A stretch of DNA of 64,000 nucleotides. Origin: Isoetes taiwanensis. Its lineage: Eukaryota > Streptophyta > Lycopodiopsida > Isoetales > Isoetaceae. Numbering within the stretch: position 1 is the first letter of the stretch; each line of letters begins with the position of its first letter. A program made the position numbers and the translations under genes. The notes under the pieces are model-generated. The model was not told the DNA's origin and made no database searches. It saw only the letters and a list, made by a program, of their open reading frames with translations. Below are positions 1 through 10,249 of the stretch, in pieces. Where the stretch lies: the NCBI GenBank assembly GCA_021234155.1, contig JAJEKV010000147.1:621910-685909 (forward strand). Direction: 5' to 3'.

Positions 1-1801
1 CACAAAACGCACTAATCAACAAAAGCAAGCAACGGAAAACCGAGACGAGGGTAAAACTAACCATTCGAACATAAGGGTTATCTCCCAGACACGACTCGCA
101 GATAATAGGGAAATCCGACCGCTCCCATCCATCGGCCTCCTCGTCCCGCAGTAGTCTGTGCGCCATCGCCGCTGTCCTTAGGCGGCTAGAACAAAGGTTT
201 TCCCCTTTTCTACTGGCTGATATGCGCTATCGGAATGGGTCGAGGAATAAATATTTTTGGTTATGACTTATATACTTTGCCCAATTAGTTTTGTATTTGG
301 GGAGGGTATTTTGGCAATGGTGGGGACTATGATTTTGGTATCGTATTGTATGGAAAATGGTATAATTTGCCATGTGAGAGGAGCTTGGATGGTTATTGCT
401 ATTTTGGGTGCTTGGCAACTCCCTTTTTTCATGGATGTTTTCCCGAAGGCTCAATTGCAAATGAGGAAGGCCAACCAAATTTAGAAAGAAAATGTTTCTA
501 ATTTGTGCTCTTTACAATGGTATGCTTTTGGAACCCACGAGACAGGTTGCGGAGGCTGTGAACATGCCGGATATGTCGGTTGGAAGAGGACCTCAGTTTT
601 CTCATAACGGCATTCATTCCGGCTGACTGGTGCGTGGCCTAAGCAGCGATCCCCGTTCAAATGCCGAAGCTTCATGCCCTGCTAATCGGTTCCTTAGCAT
701 CAAATCCGAGTCCTTTAGTTACCCATGAGCAGTGAGCGCGATTAGCATCAGACCCGAGTTCCTTAATTTTGTGGCTGCTCTGCTCTGTAATACTTACCAT
801 TACGTGGAAAAAGAAAAAGCCTATCTATTCAAGGGGGCTCTTTATAGCAACGGTGCTTCATTTGATCATCGGGGAGACCAATTTACAATTTCACATGCAT
901 GTTGCAGGGGCATCTACGGGCCAATAGAATGCAAGCATCGTGGGATTTGCAAGCTATAGCATAAGGCAGGATTGGATGCGGCAAATTCATGGGAACCAGT
1001 CGAAGCCAAATCCAGAAATCCCGTTCGCAGAGATAGAGGCCTGCAGCAGACGAATTTCCCTCACAGTTCCTTGCCACTGGCCTATGTAGTGTAGTTGGCA
1101 GGCTTTCAGCCTTTCCCCCTGTTCAGCCTTTCCCCCGGTTGAAGAATTAGCAAGCAGAAAGCTATGGCAGGACGACGGTTCTTTTTAATTGCTTCAAGTG
1201 GTTTTTTTTATCTTTCTTCTTTTTTATTGCTTCAACCATACGTTCGTTCCACACCATTGACAGTGGCATGTGTTTTTTCGCTCAAAATTCTAATGGCCAT
1301 TGGTCTGGCACAATACTGGGAATATTCGCCAGATCAACGGTGGGGAGATACTTGAATAAAATATATTGAAAAATATCCGCTTTGAACTTATGACTTATAA
1401 TGTTCTAGTGTATCTTTTTCTTCATCTTTATCTTACGCAACATTAAAACCAAATACGGTAATAGGTTGTGCGCTATCTTCCACGTTCATTTTAGTGTGAA
1501 CTTTTATTTTCGGTCGTTTAATCACGACATTTTAGTGAAAAAAGTGTGTCGAGAGTATAGTTACATTATTTAGGTTCAATCACTCTTAGAGCTGCTATGT
1601 GAGTCGCATTGGTTCTTCATATCACGTGATATCTTCAGTGGATTTGGGTCATTGCTTACTATCAAAATGATAATATCTGATATGCTTTAGGATGTTGTAT
1701 GGTAATTGCTTAGGTAACTGGCATGACGTTTCTTTTTTCTCACTTCATATTGGTGGCTTAGTTATTCTTTTCTATGCAGATTAGCTTAGTGGACCTATCT
1801 T
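1..1801. other. No gene recognised (left end)
   Basis: No open frame here resembles a known protein and none is long enough to be convincing. The stretch holds two short direct repeats: a motif around 692-720 recurs at 744-772, and a pyrimidine-rich motif is doubled at about 1108-1135. The sequence is mostly AT-rich and looks like decayed intergenic DNA. Confidence 0.5.
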
Positions 1802-3788
1802 CTTTTTTATTTTGGTAAGGTGTTGGATTTCGTGCCTGGAACACCGCAGTGCAGACGCATGCGGCGTTCCCTTTGCCCCTTGCGGCGTTCCCTTTGCCCT
1901 TTGCCGGAGTTTTTTCTAGATTTTTGAAATTTGTTTGGGGCGTAGTGCTTTCATTGCGTTTTCCATGGCTATGGCAACCGAAAGGATGAACGAGCGAGCT
2001 CTGCGTTCCCCTGCCCCTTCTGGGATGCTAGATTTGAAAATGCCTCTGAGCTATTTTTAAATCGAGCATCAGAGATGTTTTTCTCTAGGGCCATCCACAT
2101 GAAGACGACGCTCCTATTGACGCATCGGCCAATTCTGAAGCTGTGGAAGAACGCGTTCAGCAGATTCGGCAGAAAATTGAGCAGTTTACTCAGCAGGTCT
2201 TTTTTCATTTTCTATCCTTTTTGTGTTAAAAATTCGTTTGGAGTTCTTACTGGCACACCATTTCAGGTGTCGGGATTACTAGAAGCTGGAAAAGGTTTCT
2301 TTGTCGAGGTTGCTAATGCATTTGAAGAGGGGATTGTGCAATTATCCGTAATGGCGTTACGCTATTTTTTGTAATCTTTCGCCTAAGGATTCAAGTTTTA
2401 CTTACATGTCCGAATTTCTCGAGGGAAGAAAATTTTTGATCTTTATGTCAAAGCGGGGCTTCTTGAGTCCGGAAGTTTTACCCTAACAGGACGGTGCCGA
2501 GATTTTCCAATCTTTATCTCTTAGTTTAAAGAAAAATAAGGAATGCTTCCAATCGTATGCGAATTTGCAAAGAAGATATATAAGAATCCTTAACTTATGT
2601 TTTGTGATTGCATCGAGGCGGGGTTGAGAAGTGGGAGGAAGATATCCAAATGCTAAGAACGATCGATTCTCTCAACGAAAACATGAGTACCTTTGGAGCA
2701 AGTAGACCACGACACTCTAAATCCTCCAAGATCTCATCTGTTTTGTAGTAGCTGGAAGTCTTTTGTTGTTTATCTCTTGCATTTTTTTGAAACTTGTGGG
2801 TTTTATTCGAGCTTAGGATTCCATCAATCGAAGTCTTTCAACCTGAAGCAAAGCAGTTAAAGCAGGTGATAGAAGTCTTAGTTAGGCCCTTGAATTCTTT
2901 CAGGTTTTTGCTTAAAATTGAATTTGTTATCCTTGCTAGATAGGACTCCAAAGTGGCTGAAGCAGGCACATGACGGTTCTTTTGTCGCCTATGCGAGAAA
3001 AGGGAGAGTAGATCGTCCGCTATAAGGGCGATCTTTTGGATAGGTACCTATCATGTCTTGATGCTTGATATAGCGTTGTTTTTAGCCTCATTGTTTTTGC
3101 CAATTCCACAGTTGATGTAAGCAACAACCATTACATGTAGAAGAGATCACAATGTTCAAGAACCGACAGGGCTATTTTCAAATGGCCTTTTGCCCTTTAG
3201 TAGCTTCATCAGGCAACATCAGATATGGATGTTGTTGTGTTGAGTTCCATTTCTCTGGGAACATTTTTCTTAGATCTGTGCCACTGGATACGCAATATTG
3301 CAAAGCCCTGCATGGGGTAGTGGTTTTTTGGGTTGTTGGGAAGATAAATCAACAAGTAAGTAGCTTGCATCGCTTTTGCTATGACATGTTCTTTTAGAGG
3401 AATAGATGTCATTGTTGCTATGTACTGCACGATATTTATCATCATTCTTCTTATTCATGTTCTAACTACCAACTTGGTGAGCAATTGATACGATTATGCC
3501 ATTCTTCCTTTTGGTTTCCTTTTCTTCCATTCGTTCTATGCTTACAGTTGTCCTTGTCCTTACAGCTCCACCACAACTTCACATTATTTCTGGAAGAATC
3601 AACTTGCTATGGTTTAGATGGAGCTATGTAATCTATATGAATCCTTAGCCAAATCTAGGAGCTAGCTGGTTAGCAGTTTGGTGTTGGTCCTTTGCCTGCG
3701 AGCTCAGTTTTGCAGACCCGCATTTCTACAGCTTGGAGCTTTTACACAATTAAAGGTAAGAATTGTTTATTTCTGATCCCCATTTTCC
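1802..3788. repeat. Tandem duplication, unit 1 (about 1.99 kb)
   Basis: This unit is repeated immediately downstream at 3791-5774 in the same orientation. The left boundary is seen where both copies begin with a T-rich run followed by TTGGTAAGGTG. The last third of the unit (about 3040-3690) is identical to unit 2, while the middle (2130-3030) differs by many small changes clustered at CAG and CTG triplets. The unit carries decayed exons of an unrecognised gene. Confidence 0.9.
1965..2748 (+). pseudogene. Decayed exons of an unrecognised coiled-coil gene, copy 1
   Basis: I do not recognise this gene. A start codon at 1965 begins a peptide MAMATERMNERALRSPAPSG, but the frame soon breaks. A second frame ends in EERVQQIRQKIEQFTQQ, charged and heptad-like, and stops at a GT donor at 2197. 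After an intron ending in TTTCAG, an exon from 2267 reads VSGLLEAGKGFFVEVANAFE. A third block near 2620-2745 encodes QVEKWEEDIQMLRTIDSLNE, also helical. The pieces keep splice-like borders, so they look like genomic exons and not a processed copy. Frameshifts in the first exon argue for a pseudogene, unless the shifts are consensus errors. A small coiled-coil scaffold protein is the most I can infer. Confidence 0.45.
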
Positions 3789-3790
3789 AG

Positions 3791-5774
3791 CTTTTTTATT
3801 TTGGTAAGGTGTTGGATTTCGTGCCTGGAACGCCGCAGTGCAGACGCATGCGGCGTTCCCTTTGCCCCTTGCGGCGTTCCCTTTGCCCTTTGCCGGAGTT
3901 TTTTCTAGATTTTTGAAATTTGTTTGGGGCGTAGTGCTTTCATTGCGTTTTCCATGGCTATGGCAACCGAAAGGATGAACGAGCGAGCTCTGCGTTCCCC
4001 TGCCCCTTCTGGGATGCTAGATTTGAAAATGCCTCTGAGCTATTTTTAAATCGAGCATCAGAGATGTTTTTCTCTAGGGCCATCCACATGAAGACGACGC
4101 TCCTATTGACGCATCGGCCAATTCGGTCGTGGAAGAACGCGTTCGGTCGATTCGCGAAAAATTGAGCGCTTTACTCGGCCGGGGTCTTTTTTCATTTTCT
4201 ATCCTTTTTGTGTTAAAAATTCGTTTGGAGTTCTTACTGGCACACCATTTCAGGTGTCGGGATTACTAGAAGCTGGAAAAGGTTTCTTTGTCGAGGTTGC
4301 TAATGCATTTGAAGAGGGGATTGTGCAGTATCCAGAATGGCGTTGGCGCTATTTTTGTAATCTTTCGTCTAAGGATTCAAGTTTTACTTACATGTCCGAA
4401 TTTCTCGAGGGAAGAAAATTTTTGATCTTTATGTCAAACAGGGCTTCTTGAGTCTGGAAGTTTTACCTAACAGACGGGTGCCGAGATTTTCCAATCTTTA
4501 TCTCTTAGTTTAAAGAAAAATAAGGAATGCTTCCAATCTGTATGCCGGAATTTGCAAAGAAGATATATAAGAATCCTTAACTTATGTTTGGCAGATTGCA
4601 TCAGAGGCAGGTTGAGAAGTGGGAGGAAGATATCCAAATGCTAAGAACGATCGATTCTCTCAACGAAAACATGAGCTGCACTGGAGCAAGTAGACCCTGA
4701 CACTCTAAATCCTCCGCATCTCATCTGTTTTGTAGCTGGAAGTCTTTTGTTGTTTATCTCTTGCATTTTTCAGAAACTTCAGGGTTTTTATTCGAGCTTA
4801 GGATTCCATCAATCGAGTCTTTCAACTGAAGCAAAGCAGTTAAAGCAGGTGATAGAAGTCTTAGTTAGGCCCTTGAATTCTTTCAGGTTTTTGCTTAAAA
4901 TTGAATTTGTTATCCTTGCTAGATAGGACTCCAAAGTGGCTGAAGCAGGCACATGACGGTTCTTTTGCGTCTATGCAGAAAAGGGAGAGTAGATCGTCTG
5001 CTATAAGGCACTGATCTTTTGGATAGGTACCTATCATGTCTTGATGCTTGATATAGCGTTGTTTTTAGCCTCATTGTTTTTGCCAATTCCACAGTTGATG
5101 TAAGCAACAACCATTACATGTAGAAGAGATCACAATGTTCAAGAACCGACAGGGCTATTTTCAAATGGCCTTTTGCCCTTTAGTAGCTTCATCAGGCAAC
5201 ATCAGATATGGATGTTGTTGTGTTGAGTTCCATTTCTCTGGGAACATTTTTCTTAGATCTGTGCCACTGGATACGCAATATTGCAAAGCCCTGCATGGGG
5301 TAGTGGTTTTTTGGGTTGTTGGGAAGATAAATCAACAAGTAAGTAGCTTGCATCGCTTTTGCTATGACATGTTCTTTTAGAGGAATAGATGTCATTGTTG
5401 CTATGTACTGCACGATATTTATCATCATTCTTCTTATTCATGTTCTAACTACCAACTTGGTGAGCAATTGATACGATTATGCCATTCTTCCTTTTGGTTT
5501 CCTTTTCTTCCATTCGTTCTATGCTTACAGTTGTCCTTGTCCTTACAGCTCCACCACAACTTCACATTATTTCTGGAAGAATCAACTTGCTATGGTTTAG
5601 ATGGAGCTATGTAATCTATATGAATCCTTAGCCAAATCTAGGAGCTAGCTGGTTAGCAGTTTGGTGTTGGTCCTTTGCCTCTTGAGCTTCGGTTTTTGCG
5701 GACCCGCATTTCTCTGACTTGGAGCTTTTACACAATTAAAGGTAAGAATTGTTTATTTTCGATCCCCATTTTCC
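3791..5774. repeat. Tandem duplication, unit 2
   Basis: This is the second copy of the roughly 2-kb unit. About 650 bp near its right end (5022-5673) matches unit 1 without a visible change, which indicates a recent duplication or gene conversion. The part from about 4120 to 5010 differs densely, almost always where one copy has CAG or CTG and the other has CG or CGG. Confidence 0.9.
3954..4735 (+). pseudogene. Decayed exons of an unrecognised coiled-coil gene, copy 2
   Basis: This is the counterpart of the exon set in unit 1, with the same start peptide at 3954, the same block VSGLLEAGKGFFVEVANAFE at 4255 and the helical block QVEKWEEDIQMLRTIDSLNE near 4613. Here the third block is preceded by a good acceptor (TTTGGCAG), which is damaged in copy 1. 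Conversely, the exon ending at about 4183 is scrambled here and readable in copy 1. Each copy therefore preserves what the other lost, and the parental gene can be partly understood from the pair. No family could be named. Confidence 0.45.
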
Positions 5775-6250
5775 GATTGATATATCGGGTTATGCTTAAA
5801 ATTTGTTTGGGTTATGTTGTGTGTATAGATCGAGCTATATTTGGTAGAGCGAATACTTAGCGAATCTAGCATTTCGCTAAGCGGTACAGAGTGAATTAGC
5901 AACTTGGGATCGTTCTTCGTTTTCTCTGCCTGCGCTCTATTTTGCGGACCGCATTTCTCTGACTTGGAGCTTTGCAAAATTATAGGTAAGGTATTTCTTA
6001 TTGCCATTTTTCGTTTGAAGCTAAGGACTCAGTGATATGTCAGGTTATGCTTGAAAATGTTTTGGTTATGCAATTGTAATCATCTTTGTAAGGTTAAATG
6101 CTTTGATATATAAAGTGACATTATGCATTGAAAATTATCTTTATTTTTTGTGATGCAAATTTGAGCTCTCTTTTGCAGATCTGAATTTCTACAGCCTTTT
6201 GCAAAATTAGAGCTAAGAATTGTTTATTTTTTATTTCCTTTTCAACTTTG
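5693..6250. repeat. Three diverged copies of an exon-like segment
   Basis: Segments starting near 5693, 5938 and 6173, spaced about 240 bp apart, share a block with GCATTTCT (or GAATTTCT), TTGGAGCTTT or CCTTTTGC, then a donor-like GGTAAG or GCTAAG. The same block ends both 2-kb units (near 3712). The series suggests local tandem amplification of a short exon-plus-donor segment. Confidence 0.6.
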
Positions 6251-7316
6251 AGGCCGATAGCCAATTCATATTCATGCTACAAAAATATTTGCTGGAGTGG
6301 CAAATTTACATTATGATATGGGCTTTTTAAGTTTGACTATGTCCATTGCTTTTGACCTAGGAAGGATAGAGCTAAATGCTTAGGTTGCCACCAATTTACA
6401 GCTCTAGGAAATGTAGCTAAGTTTAGGCATGGAACCATGTCATAAACTACCACATTATCTGTCGCATGCCTTTACAGCTTGAAATCACATCTTAGACATG
6501 TAACTTGGAAAGACATGGTTAGAGCTTGGATAGACATAAACTGGCATTTTCGCTCATTGTAGCCCCAATGAATGGCGATGATAGATTTATGGTTTTTTCC
6601 TATTATGCTATTAGGGGCTTATAGTAAAACCTTAATAAAATGAAGCATCAGGTAAGCATGTAACCAGATCATTGGCTAAGCATGCCTTTCAGGTTAGACC
6701 AGGGGTAGACTCTTTGAGCTCATGGTTTTTCAGCTATTGAATGGTGGAGTGGAAATGAATAGGTTGCTGGCAGTATGCTGGTTCTTGGAAATATACGGGT
6801 TTCTTATATGTTGCAGGCATAGAAACATGTCGTTGATTGACACACTTAAATTTTAAAGCACGTTTTCTAAAGATATTTGTGTGCTGCAGGTTATGGTCTG
6901 TTGCAACAACAGTTCATTGTTGTAAGGTATACCCATCCATATGGCTTACGATTTGAAGTTTCTTTTGCTACCTGTTCCCTTTATTCCATACAAGCCAATG
7001 AGACTTCCACCATTTCATCATTGTAATCATATGCAGATGCCACTTATTACTGCTGGAACTTATTTCAAAGATTTTGATCATCACAGCTATACCCTTGCAC
7101 ATGTCCCAAGCTGAAGGTCACAGGACAGCTTGATGCTCCACATTGGTAAGTCGCGAAACAAAGGACAAACCATTATTATATATGCCGTTGCATGGATCAA
7201 TCGCAATGACGCAACGTAGCCATCAAATCAATGGTTGTTCTTTAATCCGAACTATACTTATGAATGTGAATAAAAACAAGCACATTTCTGTTTGTCTAGA
7301 AATGGCTAAACCAAAT
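6251..7316. other. No gene recognised
   Basis: The stretch is AT-rich with frequent stops in all frames. I see no protein similarity, no clear repeat and no RNA gene. Confidence 0.5.
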
Positions 7317-7898
7317 ATTACTATTTTATTTGTTGTTACACTTGAGAAGTCATTTTCTTCACACTGCCACAGGTTTAGATTTACTTTAAGGAAGTTGGTC
7401 CTCAAGATAGAGGACCTGCTGGCCTATGTTGTTTTGCTGGCCTATGTTGTTTTGTGCATCATATTCCAGTATAGCCTTGGTGTAGACTTATGGATGGCTA
7501 AGCTATAGTGGTTAAGAGAATATCTTGATAGATATATAGTATTTTAAGGACTTGCATTGAAAACAACCATCTTCTATCAATGACGGCTTGGTGCAAGTGA
7601 AGAAAGTCCACCAATTTAAGAGATGCCCCTTTATTTTGAACTAAACATTACTGTTTTATTTGTTGTTACACTTGAGAAGCCCTTTTCTTCAAGCTGCCAC
7701 AGGTCTAGATTTACTTTAAGGAAGTTGGTCCTCAAAATAGAGGACCTGCTGGCCTATGTAGTTTTGTGCATCATATCCAGTATAGCCTCGGTGTACTCGG
7801 TGTAGACTTATGGATGGCTAAGCTATAGTGGTTAAGGGACATAACTTGATAAATATATATAGTATTTCAAGGACTTGCGTTGAAAACAAGCATCTTCT
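7317..7898. repeat. Direct tandem duplication of about 250 bp
   Basis: The segment 7317-7575 is repeated with moderate divergence at 7648-7898. Shared anchors include TTTGTTGTTACACTTGAGAA, a block with GAGGACCTGCTGGCCTATGT and GACTTATGGATGGCTAAGCT. The first copy also contains a small internal doubling of GCTGGCCTATGTTGTTTT. The open frames over both copies are read-through of the repeat and resemble no known protein. Confidence 0.85.
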
Positions 7899-8619
7899 AT
7901 AGTGACAAGGACACACTTTGGCTTCCACCTAGAAGTTGCCGCCATGTTCATATGTGATATGCAATTGCTTATGTGATGGGCAATGGGTAAAACATTATAG
8001 AAGCAATAAAATCCTCAAACCTGGCAACCATATTATTGTGGACAAATCACAGTATCTGGATGACTATGTAATTGCCATCTAATTGACCTGCGGGGTAATT
8101 TGCTTACTGTACTTATACATCCTGTATTTTAATGTAATTTTAATGTAGTTTTTGTTGTTTTGTGGAAATTAGATCTGCCATAGTTCATACCAACATCATT
8201 CATCACAATCACATCTAAACATCCTCGAACAACCGCTACATCATATGCCTTCATCAAAACCAAGCTTACACATCTACACTTGCCATATCACACCAACATT
8301 TCTGTCCATAAGAAACTCACTAGACATTCGCTCTATTTTCCTAACACTATGTAATGATTACATGGTCATAGCACACAACTCCTCTTAAATTACTTCAACT
8401 ACAATCATTTTTTACTACCGATTACATCATAGCAATCAGTTTTTATGTATGCCATTAAATCTACCAGTTCCATTCCAATCTGTGTGTGTGTTCTATCACC
8501 CATATTACCCCTTCCATATCCAAGGATAATACTTGCCTCTCATATATCCTATATCTACCCATTTCACATGTCCTCAAATGTTCCATCTATTAAATCTTCA
8601 TGTTAAGATCTACCCATTT
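7899..8619. other. No gene recognised
   Basis: This is AT-rich sequence without a supported coding region. It leads directly into the tandem array that carries the Helitron-like end. Confidence 0.5.
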
Positions 8620-9234
8620 CGCAATATATGACTAATGCCTAGCATTGCCAGGCAGATGTTTCTGCATTCATATTCGTCACCATATGCGCTACAAGAAGAG
8701 CGTATCTGCCAGCCTCGCAAGTGAGCTTTACATCAAGCGACAGATGTTCCTGGAGTTTTGTAGAATAGGTTCTTTATGATGTGGATCCATTGAGTACATA
8801 AACTCTATACTTTTTATATTGTATTTGTGTGTAGACATAATATATTTGTTTAACATTAAGTTATCAATACGCAGTCAATTACTAATACCTAGCATTGCGG
8901 GGCGCATGTTTCTACATTCATATTCATCACCATATGCGCTACAAGAGGAGTTTCTATACCTATAAGCCTCGAAAATGAGCTTTACATCGAGCCGACAGGT
9001 GTTTCCAGAGTTCTGTGGATTAGGTTCTTTATGATGTGGGTCCGTTGAGGATAGTTTTATATTGCACCAAAAATATTTTGTATTTGTGTGTAGATCTAAT
9101 ATATTTGTTTAAGATTAAGTTACCTTATATTCTGTTTATACTTTGAAAAGTAATCTCTTATATCTATCTATATGTATTTATTGCACCTAAAACATATATA
9201 GCCGTAAATGCATTCCACGCATACACCGACTAAT
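8620..9234. repeat. Two tandem copies of a roughly 250-bp unit
   Basis: The units start near 8628 and 8880. Each begins with a variant of CTAATGCCTAGCATTGC, followed by a block containing CACCATATGCGCTACAAGA and GGTTCTTTATGATGTGG, and ends with TTTGTGTGTAGA. A third copy is represented only by its first 30 or so bases at 9231. The repeated start motif is itself a degenerate version of the hairpin that ends the array. Confidence 0.85.
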
Positions 9235-9263
9235 GCCCGGCATCGCCGGGCACACGTTTCTAG
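9231..9263 (+). mobile_element. Helitron-like 3' terminus
   Basis: A GC-rich hairpin lies at 9235-9251 (stem GCCCGGC / GCCGGGC, 3-nt loop ATC). Eight bases later comes CTAG at 9260-9263, followed by T. Plant Helitrons characteristically end in a short GC hairpin a few bases before CTRR and insert between A and T. The two upstream repeat units carry decayed forms of the same hairpin with CTGC and CTAC in place of CTAG, so this may be a Helitron with tandem 3' ends. No RepHel coding sequence or 5' TC end was identified, so a non-autonomous copy is likely. Confidence 0.65.
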
Positions 9264-10239
9264 TTTGCTCTGTTTCCAGAAGATGTCAATCAATTTTTGT
9301 TGGCTAGAGATGGATCATTTTGAAGTTTATAGAAGCGGCAACAATAGAATGTGCAAGAATAAAAAGGGCGAAATAACTTGAGCGTGCACATTTTTCTCTG
9401 CCATCTAAAGCGGCTTCTCCTTCTAGACGAAGGAATTTTTGTTTTTCGCTGGAAGGCATCTACTATAGCCAATCTGTTTTCAGTTATTCCTTCCCTCCTA
9501 TGCAATGTTGGTGTTTTTTAGTTCTTTTATATGAAGAGATCATATGAGATGACTGTAAATGATGCAGCATTTTTGTGATATATATTCTGGCATGAGACAC
9601 ATCTTCAAAATCCTCAGATTCGACCTTCTCAATTAGGCTTTGCACGATTTGTAAAGGACACACTAAGGTTTCCCATTTCTATCGGATCTGCAGGCTAGAG
9701 AAGAGTTATGATCCCTACAGATGGTTTTCCTTTTGTTTGATTAGGTTCAATGTCTCATAGACCATTGGGGGCACGGATGTGGCAGTACACAGGATTTTCA
9801 TTGGCAGTTCAGACTTGTAATTTATTGGCAAAAGGAAGTCAAAATTCATTATTTTTGAAGTTATGCTTTTGGAGCTTTCTCAAACTACACGATGGACTGC
9901 ATTTCAAATTTTCAGTATGCCAGTATACATGAATGATGATAGGTACCTGTGGGCTACACAAAACGTCCTACTTCTGGCTATGCCAGAGCTAGGAACTTAA
10001 TGAAGTTGTTGTTCTTAACAACTTGATAAGGTATGCACTCAAGTGCATTTTTTATTTCATTCATTCTTTATGTTGATGATTAGCTATAAAAAATCCTATT
10101 TCAGGTTCACATTGAAACCAACAAAGGAAGTGCTTCTTTGGTCCTTTTAAGTACATGTAAGACAATTTGGGCACATGTTGCTGCTATTGCTGTGTGAGCT
10201 GACGTTGGCATGCTCGTTATAAATCGTGCCAAAATCATA
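9264..10239. other. No gene recognised
   Basis: No protein similarity was seen. The right part may include further eroded gag or protease sequence of the Ty3/gypsy element that becomes recognisable at about 10250, but I could not align it by eye. Confidence 0.4.
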
Positions 10240-10249
10240 ATTGAGTTCT

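Noticed and set aside
3152-3458. Identical open frames on both strands in the two 2-kb units
   Set aside because: Their identity reflects recent duplication of the DNA, not protein conservation, and they overlap each other on opposite strands.
8620-9263. Repeated hairpin motifs considered as a CRISPR-like or RNA-gene array
   Set aside because: The spacing of about 250 bp, the divergence between units and the CTAG ending fit a Helitron-like terminus. The genome context is eukaryotic.
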